Shown: positions 16,337-24,783 of the stretch, piece by piece
Layout of the letters: the number at the start of each line of letters is the position of its first letter
Position numbering within the stretch: position 1 is the stretch's first letter
Assembly: GCA_002395085.1 (NCBI GenBank)
Contig: DGVV01000133.1
Coordinates: 1 to 64,000 of the forward strand
Reading direction: 5' to 3'
DNA length: 64,000 nucleotides
Origin: Ruminococcus sp. UBA4275
GTDB lineage: Bacteria > Bacillota > Clostridia > Oscillospirales > Ruminococcaceae
Translations under genes and position numbers: made by a program
The notes under the pieces: generated by a model
Told to the model about the DNA's origin: nothing
The model's input: the letters and a program-made list of their open reading frames with translations, nothing else
Database searches by the model: none

Positions 16337-16532
16337 ATACTTCTTTGATTTCTTTGATATCGCTTTCGTCTAGCCATACGCCGCAATCAAGCGCTATCGC
16401 ATCTTCGTTTGTGTCATTGTCTTTTGCGGCGGTAAATAAATTGACTTTTCCGGTATAAGTTTCTCCATAAGCATCGATTACAACAACTCGCTTGTGCCTG
16501 AATTGCGATAAATCCAATTTATTCATCATCAT
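16335..16532 (-). CDS. Small protein overlapping the capsid-toxin gene; candidate immunity protein
   Basis: 65 residues after ATG-ATG-ATG (16532, 16529, 16526; start ambiguous). The beta-rich texture FRHKRVVVIDAYGETYTGKV with an acidic C-terminal half is loosely Sm/SH3-like. It overlaps the end of the toxin-bearing gene by up to 14 bp, so it is translationally coupled to it, and shares its low GC. Toxin genes are usually followed by their immunity gene, so protection against the upstream domain is a reasonable hypothesis, but no immunity family was recognised. Confidence 0.7.
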   Translation of the reverse strand: MMMNKLDLSQFRHKRVVVIDAYGETYTGKVNLFTAAKDNDTNEDAIALDCGVWLDESDIKEIKEV

Positions 16533-18087
16533 CCACCCTTTCAGACGGTACGATATGCGTTCTCTTTTTGGAATAATGAATCGTTGCTCTATTGGTTGTT
16601 CCTCTGTTTATCCCGTTCTCGTCAATATGGAAAGCAACGCCATCCGGTATTTCGATTGTTTCTTTGACTTGGCCCTTTGCAGAAACGTAAATTATGCCTG
16701 CGAGATGTTTTAAGTCAACAATCTTTTGAATCTCGTCAAGCGGAATTACAAAATAGCTTTTAGTGCTTTCTGGATTGTATTCTTTAGTTCCGAATATATG
16801 CGGATTCTGCTTTTCCGGATTTAATTTCGTAGTGAGGGTTTTATCTGCTAATCTGTCAGATAAATATTGTTTTCTACTTGATATTGTACCACTTCCGCCG
16901 CCGGAAGTCAATACCTTTTCGGAATCTTCCGGCACCTTCGCCCGTCTGAATCCCTCGACGGTCATCCGCTCGCGCTTTTCCGCATTGCCGGAAGCCTTTG
17001 CGATCTCCGCATAGCGCCGCACCAGCGCGTTGATATTCCGCTGGCATGATTGCCGCAGGGCATCGTCTCCCGCCGCTTGTGCGGCGACTGCTGTGTCCTT
17101 TTGACGGCGTATCTCGGTCTCGATCTCGCGCATCATCTGGCTTGCTTCGTAGAGCGTGCGGTGCTTGCCGTTGATGACGCAGCCCTTCCGGTTTTCGTCG
17201 ATGAACTCCTGAAGCTGTCGCTTCGTCCACTTGCGTACCGACCACTTTGTCGAGAAGCTCATCGGCGTATGCCGGCAGTTCCATTCCCCGATCGGGCGGC
17301 GGAATCCAGCAAAGCGATTGCCGTCGGTGTCGGTGAAACTGAGCCCTGACTGCATCCGCTGAAACTCTGCGAGCAGGAACACATGACCCTGTACCGGCTC
17401 GTGATCCGGTGCGGACATCGCGTGTGCGCTCAGCTCGATTGCGTCGTATCCGAGCTCCTCGCCGATCATGATGCTCGCGTTCTTGTTGATCTGGTTCACG
17501 CCGTCCACGATATTCTGCCGGACTGCCGTGTCCAGTCTGCGGTGATAGCCGCTCTCGTAATGCACCTGCATTCCGGCGCTGCCGAGCTGCCGGAGTGTGT
17601 CCCGCATCGCTTCGGTGTATGAAGCAACGCCGGTCGATGCTGCGAGAATCGCGCTGTCGATCGCCCCGATGTAGGTCTGCCGCATCGTAACGGCGGTCGT
17701 GTTTGAGAGATTGGCGAGCGATCCGGCAGTCTGCCGGTAAACAGCCTGCACATACCGTTCAATGCGCTGCCGCTGCGCATCTTTCAGCGGATATTTTGCG
17801 AGATACCGCCCGAAGCGGGGATCGGTGAAAGTCTCATTCATCGCACGCAGAAAGATCTTTTGCAGCGTGCGGTTATTGACTGCCGTGATCCGCCGCAGCC
17901 GTTCTGTGATCTCACCGATATCTGCATTCATCTCCGCCATTGCGACAAGCCGGTTTATGCTGCCCTGACTGAGCTCGCCGATCTTCCGGATCTGCATTGC
18001 GATCTTCCGGATATACAGCAGATTGACGGACTGAAGCTGCTGCATCATCTGCGTGATTGCCTTTTCGAGTGCATTGCCTTCGGGCAT
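16519..18087 (-). CDS. Minor capsid protein with C-terminal Bacterial-toxin-50-like domain
   Basis: 522 residues. Residues 1 to about 390 match the phage minor capsid family that follows the portal (PF06152 type). They are helical, with TYIGAIDSAI, a SYTEAMRDTLRQLG segment, SAHAMSAPDHEPVQGHVF and IGEWNCRHTP. From about 405 to 522 the sequence changes to a domain with LNPEKQNPHIFGTKEY, KSYF near its middle and TNRATIHYSKKRTHIVP near the end, the pattern of Bacterial toxin 50 (Ntox50). This tail is clearly lower in GC than the front. The ATG at 18087 has GAGGTGA upstream. Confidence 0.85.
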   Translation of the reverse strand: MPEGNALEKAITQMMQQLQSVNLLYIRKIAMQIRKIGELSQGSINRLVAMAEMNADIGEITERLRRITAVNNRTLQKIFLRAMNETFTDPRFGRYLAKYPLKDAQRQRIERYVQAVYRQTAGSLANLSNTTAVTMRQTYIGAIDSAILAASTGVASYTEAMRDTLRQLGSAGMQVHYESGYHRRLDTAVRQNIVDGVNQINKNASIMIGEELGYDAIELSAHAMSAPDHEPVQGHVFLLAEFQRMQSGLSFTDTDGNRFAGFRRPIGEWNCRHTPMSFSTKWSVRKWTKRQLQEFIDENRKGCVINGKHRTLYEASQMMREIETEIRRQKDTAVAAQAAGDDALRQSCQRNINALVRRYAEIAKASGNAEKRERMTVEGFRRAKVPEDSEKVLTSGGGSGTISSRKQYLSDRLADKTLTTKLNPEKQNPHIFGTKEYNPESTKSYFVIPLDEIQKIVDLKHLAGIIYVSAKGQVKETIEIPDGVAFHIDENGINRGTTNRATIHYSKKRTHIVPSERVDDDE

Positions 18088-18098
18088 CGGCGTTCACC

Positions 18099-19568
18099 TC
18101 ACATCAGAAGTGCATCCGCCGGCATCATGCTCTGCACCTGCTCCGCTGCGATCTGCTGCACAGCAGCTTCTGCCTGCGCCTGCGTTTCACCGAGATACCA
18201 CTGCCGCAGCTCCGCTTTGCTCATCGCACCGGCATTCACCAGAGAGAGCCGCTCATTGAGCTGCTGGTTTGTATCCGTGATGACGCTGTCGTCCCACTCA
18301 AACGAGACATCGTATTCGCCCTGCGGTGCGAGGTTCAGCGCGGTCGTGTAAATGTCCGCCGCATAGATCACATCGCGGAGGCACTGCTCCAGACTCTCCT
18401 GATTGGATCGGATCGTCTCATAGGTGCGCTGCCGCAGCATCATGATCTGTGTCGCGGTCATCGCCTGTGTGTTCGGGTCGGAGAGCGTGCCGCGGGCAAT
18501 GCCGCAGAGATCTTCAATGCGGCAGAGGATGTTATTCAGACCGTTTATCAGCGAGACATCACGGATCGGCGGATCGTAGACACTGTAGGTTTTCTCCGTG
18601 CCGAGATCAACCGCACGGAACAGCCGCTTTTTCAGCTTCGGCATCTCATAGACATTGCCGGATGTATCACGCTCTGCTTTCGGGATGAGTGCCGACGGAT
18701 CAACGTCAATCGCTGTCTCCTTTGCCTCGTATTCCCACATCAGACGCGAATACTGTTCATCGGCATCGCGGATGCAGTCCGCCGCCTTCGCAAACACCGA
18801 GGAGCCGAGCACCGCATCCGGATCTGCCGTATTCGCCGCCGCAACGCGGTACCACCCCAGCAGCAGCCGCCCGCCCGTATTGTGAATGATCTGCTCCGGC
18901 GCGAGCGCCGCCCACGCATCGACTGCCGTGAGCGGGCATTCCGTGCCGAGCGTATCCGGAGACTGTGACCGGAAGCAGCGCTGCGTGATGATGACATCTT
19001 CTCCGCTGACCGTGTGCCGTTCAAGCCGCGTAAAAAACGTTTTGCCTTTCTGCACCTGATCGCGGAAGAGCACGTCAGTCATGCGGCTGTCTCCGTCAAA
19101 TGCGGCAGGGTAAACGCACCAGTCCGGCGAGAAATCAAAATAGATCTGACCGTTCACCGGATACGGTTTGACAACCATTCCGCCCGCAGCCATGCCGTAT
19201 TCAAGCCGCTCGCGCAGCGTATTGCCGGTGCAGCGCCTGAACTGCTGTGCGAGGAATTCTGCGCGGGGATTTGTCTGCGGCTCTCCTGCTTTGTTCTGCG
19301 GTGCGCCGGTGATGTTCCACTTCATCTCCATTGTCACCTGCCGCGAAAGCTCTGCACAGATCAGCGCCGCAAGATTCAGATTCTTCATGCCGTCCGCCGC
19401 AAGCCACGGCGCTTTGCCCAGATACATCTGCGCCCAGAGATCCAGTGCGGCGGTCATATCTGCGGAGACAGGCGACTCAAAACCGCCCGCCTGCTCAATC
19501 TGCTTATACGGAATCAATTTGTGAATCGCCTCCCAGATCAACTGTTTCAAAAACGGAAATCGTTTCAT
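18099..19568 (-). CDS. Portal protein (SPP1 gp6-like)
   Basis: 489 residues, placed between terminase and minor capsid. It begins MKRFPFLKQLIWEAIHK, and the core has LGKAPWL, LNLAALICAELSRQVTMEMK, a QQFRRCTG helix and a C-terminal Gln/Ala-rich end (AQAEAAVQQIAAEQVQ). These features and length fit the gp6-type portals of Gram-positive phages. It forms the dodecameric DNA channel. The start at 19568 follows GAGGTG; an earlier in-frame start would lie in the terminase gene end. Confidence 0.9.
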   Translation of the reverse strand: MKRFPFLKQLIWEAIHKLIPYKQIEQAGGFESPVSADMTAALDLWAQMYLGKAPWLAADGMKNLNLAALICAELSRQVTMEMKWNITGAPQNKAGEPQTNPRAEFLAQQFRRCTGNTLRERLEYGMAAGGMVVKPYPVNGQIYFDFSPDWCVYPAAFDGDSRMTDVLFRDQVQKGKTFFTRLERHTVSGEDVIITQRCFRSQSPDTLGTECPLTAVDAWAALAPEQIIHNTGGRLLLGWYRVAAANTADPDAVLGSSVFAKAADCIRDADEQYSRLMWEYEAKETAIDVDPSALIPKAERDTSGNVYEMPKLKKRLFRAVDLGTEKTYSVYDPPIRDVSLINGLNNILCRIEDLCGIARGTLSDPNTQAMTATQIMMLRQRTYETIRSNQESLEQCLRDVIYAADIYTTALNLAPQGEYDVSFEWDDSVITDTNQQLNERLSLVNAGAMSKAELRQWYLGETQAQAEAAVQQIAAEQVQSMMPADALLM

Positions 19569-19576
19569 GCTGCACC

Positions 19577-21151
19577 TCACTGTCCGCGGCGTTTCCAGAT
19601 GCGGTTCGTCGCATAACGCACCGCGTCGATGCAGTGATCGCCGCCGTCCGGATAGCCGCTGATGACATTGCCGTCCTTGTCGCGCTCATACTCATAATGC
19701 GTGAATTCCCGTGCTGCGACGGGGCAGCGCTGTGGGTCAATCACAATCTTCACGAGCGATTGCAGCCACTTGTAGGAATACCGGCGGGATTCAGGTCCCT
19801 TCTCTGCCGCTCTGGCGTTGATGCCGTAAGAACGGTAATCGCTGACGGATTTTTCCTCGGCGCTGTCGCAGGTGACGACATCCGCTGCGGTAATGCCGAG
19901 TGAGATCAGATGCTCTGCCGTTTCGCGGTTTGATTTCTTATTGCAGGTGAACTCCTGCCAGATATAGAGCGTCATTCTTGCTGCATCATAATGCACGCGC
20001 ACAAACGCAAACGGGTCAGGATACCAGCCCCAGTCCACACCGCTGAGAATGTTGTCAAACTGTGCAAGCTCACCGTCCGTGATCGGGCGAAGATCCAGAT
20101 TGTCAAAGACATTGCCGCCGCTGCCGTTTGCCTCGCCGAGATACTCATTCGCATAGGCGCGCGGATTCTTCGCTTTCAGCTCCTCTGCAAGATCAAGGAA
20201 CGGCTTGCCGAGCCACTTCTTCGGCACGGTCAGATAATCGGAGCGCGTGACAAGGCGGCTCTCCGGCGGATTCAGCACATAGTCATTCGCCCAGTTGCCT
20301 GCGGACTTCGGCGGGTTGAACGAGCAGAAGACGATTGCTTCCTCGCCGCCGCGGATCACAGACTGCTTCATGCTGCGCAGCTCTGATTCGCCTGCAAACT
20401 GATCCATTTCCTCCAGCCACATGATGCCGATATAACCGCTCTTCGGCGTGATCGACTTCATTTTATCCGGCTTGTCCGCGCCGCGGAAGTAAATCTTCTG
20501 CCCGGTCGATTTGCGCGTAATCTCCATCGGAGAGACCGTGCATTCAAAGTCGGCATCCAGCGAGAGCGCGGAGATTGCCCAGCAGATCTTTGCATAGCAG
20601 GAATCGCGCAGTGTGTTTCCGACCTTGCGGATTGCGACCGCGTGCATATCATCATGCCGCATCAGAATGTCGATGATCTCCAGCGCAACGAACGAGGACT
20701 TCGTACTGCCGCGCCCGCCGGGGAAATCATACTCCGTGTGACCGCCCTCCGCAATGTCCAGCAGAACCGGCTGAAACGCCGGTGCGATCAGCGCCGCAGG
20801 AATGCCGTGATACACTGCGGTATTGACTGTTTCCGGCTGCCCTGCAAACATTCCCAGATGCCTTCCGAGCAGCTCCAGCGCTTTCATTTTGTCGCTGCCT
20901 TTGAGCTCGGTCTCCGCCATTGCGACGGCATTCAGCTCACGGAGAACATCCGCTGCGGTGATACCGGTTCGCTCAGACTGTGCGCCGCGCAGCTCTGCGA
21001 TATACTGCTGAATGTTAAGTTTTGATAAGTTCTGCGCTGCGATCACCCGTGCATTTTTCTCTGCATAACCGGCTCTGACCGCAGCCTGTGCCGCGTTCAG
21101 GTCTATGAGGTACTCCTCACAGAACCTTTTCTGCTTTTCTGTAAGTTTCAC
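19577..21151 (-). CDS. Fused terminase: small-subunit domain + large subunit
   Basis: 524 residues. Residues 1-110 are a small-terminase domain (Terminase_2-like): LTEKQKRFCEEYLIDLN, AAQAAVRAGY, NVRVIAAQNL-type helix-turn-helix. From about 145 comes the large subunit, PBSX type. It has Walker A GGRGSTKSS, Walker B-like IMWLEEMDQF, coupling motif CSFNPP, and a nuclease part with GVDWGWYPDP, CDSAEEKS and a terminal GGDHCIDAVRYA. In most phages these are two genes. GTG at 21151 is chosen for GGGGTGA upstream. Confidence 0.9.
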   Translation of the reverse strand: MKLTEKQKRFCEEYLIDLNAAQAAVRAGYAEKNARVIAAQNLSKLNIQQYIAELRGAQSERTGITAADVLRELNAVAMAETELKGSDKMKALELLGRHLGMFAGQPETVNTAVYHGIPAALIAPAFQPVLLDIAEGGHTEYDFPGGRGSTKSSFVALEIIDILMRHDDMHAVAIRKVGNTLRDSCYAKICWAISALSLDADFECTVSPMEITRKSTGQKIYFRGADKPDKMKSITPKSGYIGIMWLEEMDQFAGESELRSMKQSVIRGGEEAIVFCSFNPPKSAGNWANDYVLNPPESRLVTRSDYLTVPKKWLGKPFLDLAEELKAKNPRAYANEYLGEANGSGGNVFDNLDLRPITDGELAQFDNILSGVDWGWYPDPFAFVRVHYDAARMTLYIWQEFTCNKKSNRETAEHLISLGITAADVVTCDSAEEKSVSDYRSYGINARAAEKGPESRRYSYKWLQSLVKIVIDPQRCPVAAREFTHYEYERDKDGNVISGYPDGGDHCIDAVRYATNRIWKRRGQ

Positions 21152-21223
21152 TCGATCACCCCGCAAACAAACAGCGCCCGGCGGGAGAAGTGACCGGACG
21201 CTTATGAATCTGACAGAGCACGG

Positions 21224-21248
21224 AAAAAGAGACGGCGCGCCGTCCGGA
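21224..21248 (-). terminator. Terminator-like hairpin in the leader before terminase
   Basis: On the minus strand the palindrome GACGGCGCGCCGTC (21231-21244) is followed by TCTTTTTC. It lies about 50 nt downstream of the promoter at 21285-21314 and before the terminase gene, so late genes would need read-through or antitermination. Confidence 0.6.
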
Positions 21249-21284
21249 AAAAGCTGTATTGCCCTGTCGCTTTTTCACAAGTAC

Positions 21285-21314
21285 AGTATAGCACGGTTTG
21301 AACATGGCTTTCAA
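21285..21314 (-). promoter_or_regulatory. Candidate late promoter
   Basis: Minus-strand TTGAAA (21309-21314), 18-bp spacer, TATACT (21285-21290). It lies at the 3' end of the late-regulator gene and points into the terminase and structural genes. The transcript would first meet the hairpin at 21224-21248. Confidence 0.6.
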
Positions 21315-21721
21315 TGGTCAATTTGATTCTGCACTGCAATCAATGCTCTGCCGTGCAGACGCAGCAGCCAACGGTAATCAAGATGCAGGGAAACAGCGAT
21401 CTGCTCCCACTTTTCGCCAAGAATGTATCTGTGATAGAGAATCATGCGCAGCCGCTCATCTTCCACAGCATTGATCGTCTGTTCAATCTCCCGCTCTGTT
21501 GCAAACAGCTGCTCAATCTCCGTGCGCACCTTATTCTCGGCGTCAATGATTTGTGCAACTGCTGAGCCGAGCTTGTCACCAGTCTGATGACTTCCGCCGC
21601 TGCCGCTGTAATTCGGTGTAATGCGCTCTGCAATCGCCCGAAGCTCTGCAAGGTGGTCGCTGATCGCTCTGATGCGCCGCATCGCCGTGCCGTACTGCTG
21701 CAAGTATTCTTTCGTGGTCAT
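21311..21721 (-). CDS. Late-gene transcriptional regulator, ArpU/RinA-type (DUF1492-like)
   Basis: 136 residues. The N-terminal half is helical (YLQQYGTAMRRIRAISDHL; IDAENKVRTEIEQLF). The C-terminal 45 residues resemble sigma-70 region 4: RLRMILYHRYILGEKWEQIA, then SLHLDYRWLLRLHGRAL as the recognition helix. Proteins of this type sit just before terminase genes and switch on packaging and structural genes. It would act at the promoter/terminator leader 21224-21314 immediately downstream. Overlaps rusA by 4 bp. Confidence 0.75.
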   Translation of the reverse strand: MTTKEYLQQYGTAMRRIRAISDHLAELRAIAERITPNYSGSGGSHQTGDKLGSAVAQIIDAENKVRTEIEQLFATEREIEQTINAVEDERLRMILYHRYILGEKWEQIAVSLHLDYRWLLRLHGRALIAVQNQIDH

Positions 21722-22134
21722 GTCTGCACCTCCAATTCCTCAATGTGAATCCAGATCCCCGGAATCTCCGCCCAGAACTTTTCACAGATCTCGGACGCAA
21801 CAAGCGCATCATCCTTCCAGAAGCCGCAGCACGTCATGCAGTCTTTGAGCAGTTTTTCCAGATTGTCGGTGTCGGGCTTTGTCGTGCGGTATTCACCGTC
21901 CCGATGCTTTCCGCGCGGGAAGCACCATTTCACGATCAGCCGCACGCCGCTTTTGTAAGGCTCGGCGGGACGGTGCTGCCAGAGATGCGCAGTCAGCTTT
22001 TTCTTTGCCTCCCTGACCGCATCGGTGTCATGCAGAAACGCCTTGCCGGTTTTCCTGTTTTTGCCGATGTCCTTTTCCTGTGCTGTCACCGTCGGCGGGA
22101 TCATCGGCATAAAAAACTGTGTCAATCTCATCAT
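21718..22134 (-). CDS. rusA: RusA-family Holliday junction resolvase
   Basis: 138 residues: MMRLTQFFMPMIPPTVTAQ start, a basic middle (KGVRLIVKWCFPRGKHRDG-type) and the active-site region KPDTDNLEKLLKD, which carries the conserved aspartates of RusA. A KDDALVASE segment follows. It resolves recombination intermediates and branched concatemers before packaging, just before the late regulator. Start is either ATG at 22134 or 22131 (AAAGG immediately upstream). A GTG at 22167 is in frame but has no ribosome-binding site. Confidence 0.85.
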   Translation of the reverse strand: MMRLTQFFMPMIPPTVTAQEKDIGKNRKTGKAFLHDTDAVREAKKKLTAHLWQHRPAEPYKSGVRLIVKWCFPRGKHRDGEYRTTKPDTDNLEKLLKDCMTCCGFWKDDALVASEICEKFWAEIPGIWIHIEELEVQT

Positions 22135-22165
22135 CCTTTCGCGCGCCTTGTGAATTGAAAGGTAC

Positions 22166-22283
22166 ACCGCAATGCGGCAGGCTTTGATGCCGCTTGCGGT
22201 TTACCTGATTCACATTGCAATCTTGCACCGCAAATATTTCTATATATTTATATAGCCAGTTGCGGTGATTTTTGCGGTGATTT
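22166..22283. repeat. Iteron-like repeats and AT-rich block; candidate replication origin
   Basis: TTGCGGT or its complement occurs five times in 113 bp: 22166-22172 (reverse), 22194-22200, 22227-22233 (reverse), 22260-22266, 22272-22278. The last two are a perfect 12-bp tandem (TTGCGGTGATTT twice). A block with only A/T plus few other bases lies at 22231-22255. The cluster lies between rusA and the primase-helicase gene, a usual place for a phage origin. Confidence 0.55.
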
Positions 22284-24511
22284 CAGCTCCGGATGATCTG
22301 TCCGTTTTCGAGCTTCAGTTCACTGCACTTTTTGATTCGCCGCTCTACCGTATCCCGGCTGACACCGAGCATCTCCGCCATGTCGTCAATGCCGATTTTC
22401 CCGTCTACCGCACACGAATCAAAAGTATTCAGCAGCTCTGCGGATTTGTCCGCGGCCTTCGCTTTTGCGATCTGCGACTGCCGCTTGTGACCGTTTTTCG
22501 ATGCACGCTGCTGTGTTGTCAGCTCTACATCGGATTGCAGGTCTTTCAGCACACCGATCATGTCGATCTCATGCAGCGGGTATTTGAACCACACATTGAC
22601 CGGCGGAAACTTCGGGAACTCTCTGAGCGTTCCCTCGATGCGCCATGCAGACATTTGCGCGACATAGCTGTCAGACGCACGGAGCGCCGCTGCAAGCGCC
22701 TGATACTGTTCATTGCTCATATTGTCGCGGCAGAGCTGCACGGCGGCATTGCGGTTCAGTAAATCATCCTGTGGGGCATTGTTCAAGGCATTCGGCGCAC
22801 ACATGGCAAGATACTGTTCACAGATCCGGCACGCGGCGCGGTTCTGCTCCTGCTTCACAATATCTTCTGTCAGATCCAGCTCGATCATATCCAGAAGCGC
22901 GTCCGGATCACGGGCAAACACGCCGCTGCCGGAAGCTCTGTCCATAGACCGCTTGCCGCCCTGCATCCCCTTGCTGTGATGGTGGCAGTAGATCACGGCA
23001 CAGCCGAGCTCGGTGCAGACCTTGTCGAACTGGTTGCAGAAATGCGCCATCTGATCGGCGGAATTTTCGTCGCCGGTGATGACCTTGTAGATCGGGTCGA
23101 TGATAACGGCGATATAATTGCCCTTTTTCGCCCGGCGGATCAGCTTCGGTGCTAATTTGTCCATCGGCTCTGTCACGCCGCGCAGATTCCAGATATCTAT
23201 GCTGCCGATATTGACCGGAGCGATTTTCATGCTGTCGTAAACATCGCGGAAGCGGTGCAGGCAGCTAGCCCTATCGAGCTCCAGATTCACATAGAGGACG
23301 CGCCCCTTTGCGCACTGCCAGCCGAGCCACTTTCTGCCCTCCGCGATTGCAATGCTCATCTCGATCAGCGCGTATGACTTGCCGGCTTTGCTGGGGCCTG
23401 CAATCAGCATTTTGTGTCCCTGCCGCAGCACGCCCTCGATCAGCGGGGGGCTGAGCTCCGGCAGATGCTCCCACGCATCCGCCATGCTCTCAAAATCCGG
23501 CAGATCGTCCGTGATGCTCTCGACATAGTCCTTCCACTCTGCCCACGATGCAAAGCCGGTATTGGTCTCCAGAAGAAACTGCTTCTGCCCCTTGCGAATC
23601 ACGCCGGGCATTCTGGAAAGGCGGGACGGATTGCGGTTCTGCCGGTCTACTTTCAGCCCGTTTTTGTCGCAGACGGAATACAGAAATTCAACACGTTTGC
23701 GGTATTCTTCATAACTGCCCGCATCGACGCGGACGATCGCGTGAAGCGACTTGCCGCCGGAGTATACGAGCGCTGCAATCGGGAGCTGCAAATCATGCAT
23801 AATGCCGTTCTGCTGCTCAACGGGAATCGCATCGGATTCAACCAGCGCATAGCGGTATTCGGTCACATTCTCATTCTTTGCGCCGCGTCCGTCCAGCGGA
23901 TTGAACCGGATCCACGCGCCGCATTCGGGATTCGTGTCACCGAATACAGCGCCGAAATCACCCTTGTATTTTTGGAGTTCAGCGAGGAGCTGACCGGCGG
24001 TTCTGTCCCAGCATCCGGCAGTCGGGAGATATTTGCCGTCACTGTTCTGCCAGCATTCCGTGACATAGCCGACATTGTCATTTGCTTCAAACAGCGTTTC
24101 GAGGTATCTGGAAATCTGTTCGGTCGGGTTCCAGTTTTCCGGTTCTTTGATCGGCAGTGCAATCGTCTGCTCTGCGGAAGTGACGACATAATCCGCACTG
24201 ATCTCCTCATCCCAGCCGAGTGACCGCGCATTCGGGTCTGACCGATGCGGACGGTATCCGTTTTCAATCGCCATGTGTACGATTGTTCCTGCCGTGACGG
24301 GCGTATCGGAGCCGCCAAAGCTGTGCCATTTCTTTGCACATTCTCCGGCATGATACCGCGCGCCGTCACGGGCAGACCAGTTATCCCAGACAGAGACCGG
24401 AAGTCCTGCATCTTTGAGCGCCATACCGATGCCGCACCATTCCTGATACGAGCATCCGGCAGGGTCAATGTATTGCAGCAGTTCTTCGAGGTTATCATTT
24501 CTGTATTCCAA
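22283..24511 (-). CDS. Primase-helicase-like replication protein
   Basis: 742 residues. An N-terminal PriCT-2-like region (DPAGCSYQEWCGIGMALKD) is followed by a DUF-type primase-related core (LVYSGGKSLHAIVRVD, the primase-like SGGKSxH motif). Then comes a RecA/RepA-like ATPase with Walker A AGPSKAGKSYA (about residue 370), Walker B AVIIDPIYKV and CHHHSKG. The C-terminal end has a helix-turn-helix (DDMAEMLGVSRDTVERRIKK). Probably the replication initiator/helicase, with iterons next to its 3' end. TTG start at 24511 with AAAGGGTGA upstream. Confidence 0.85.
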   Translation of the reverse strand: MEYRNDNLEELLQYIDPAGCSYQEWCGIGMALKDAGLPVSVWDNWSARDGARYHAGECAKKWHSFGGSDTPVTAGTIVHMAIENGYRPHRSDPNARSLGWDEEISADYVVTSAEQTIALPIKEPENWNPTEQISRYLETLFEANDNVGYVTECWQNSDGKYLPTAGCWDRTAGQLLAELQKYKGDFGAVFGDTNPECGAWIRFNPLDGRGAKNENVTEYRYALVESDAIPVEQQNGIMHDLQLPIAALVYSGGKSLHAIVRVDAGSYEEYRKRVEFLYSVCDKNGLKVDRQNRNPSRLSRMPGVIRKGQKQFLLETNTGFASWAEWKDYVESITDDLPDFESMADAWEHLPELSPPLIEGVLRQGHKMLIAGPSKAGKSYALIEMSIAIAEGRKWLGWQCAKGRVLYVNLELDRASCLHRFRDVYDSMKIAPVNIGSIDIWNLRGVTEPMDKLAPKLIRRAKKGNYIAVIIDPIYKVITGDENSADQMAHFCNQFDKVCTELGCAVIYCHHHSKGMQGGKRSMDRASGSGVFARDPDALLDMIELDLTEDIVKQEQNRAACRICEQYLAMCAPNALNNAPQDDLLNRNAAVQLCRDNMSNEQYQALAAALRASDSYVAQMSAWRIEGTLREFPKFPPVNVWFKYPLHEIDMIGVLKDLQSDVELTTQQRASKNGHKRQSQIAKAKAADKSAELLNTFDSCAVDGKIGIDDMAEMLGVSRDTVERRIKKCSELKLENGQIIRS

Positions 24512-24527
24512 ATCATCACCCTTTCTA

Positions 24528-24556
24528 TTGACTTTTCAAGGCTTTTTGTGTATACT
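24528..24556 (+). promoter_or_regulatory. Promoter of the toxin-antitoxin operon
   Basis: TTGACT, 17-bp spacer, TATACT, 20 bp upstream of the antitoxin ATG and on the strand opposite to the lytic genes. This would allow expression in the lysogen. Confidence 0.8.
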
Positions 24557-24576
24557 AGAGAAAAGGGGGTGTTCCT

Positions 24577-24783
24577 ATGAGTACACGAGACAGCTTATTG
24601 CAGGAAATATCCATGATGACAGATGAACAGTGCAGCGCGATTCTCGGAATGATCCATGCCTTTGTCGGTATGCCGAATGCCGAAACGCTCGCCGCAATCG
24701 ACGATGCAGAGCACGGCAGAAACCTGTCCGGTCCGTTTGAAACGGTCGATGCGCTCATGGAGGATCTGAATGCTGACGATTAA
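24577..24783 (+). CDS. Antitoxin of type II TA pair
   Basis: 68 residues, acidic C-terminal half (AAIDDAEHGRNLSGPFETVDALMEDL). The GPF-x-T/S-x-x-x-LMEDL ending is common in RelB/DinJ-type antitoxins paired with YafQ-like toxins. The N-terminal half, which should bind DNA, is short and not a clear ribbon-helix-helix. It overlaps the toxin gene by 14 bp, as usual for such pairs. The operon runs opposite to the surrounding replication genes and has its own promoter and terminator. Confidence 0.8.
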   Translation: MSTRDSLLQEISMMTDEQCSAILGMIHAFVGMPNAETLAAIDDAEHGRNLSGPFETVDALMEDLNADD

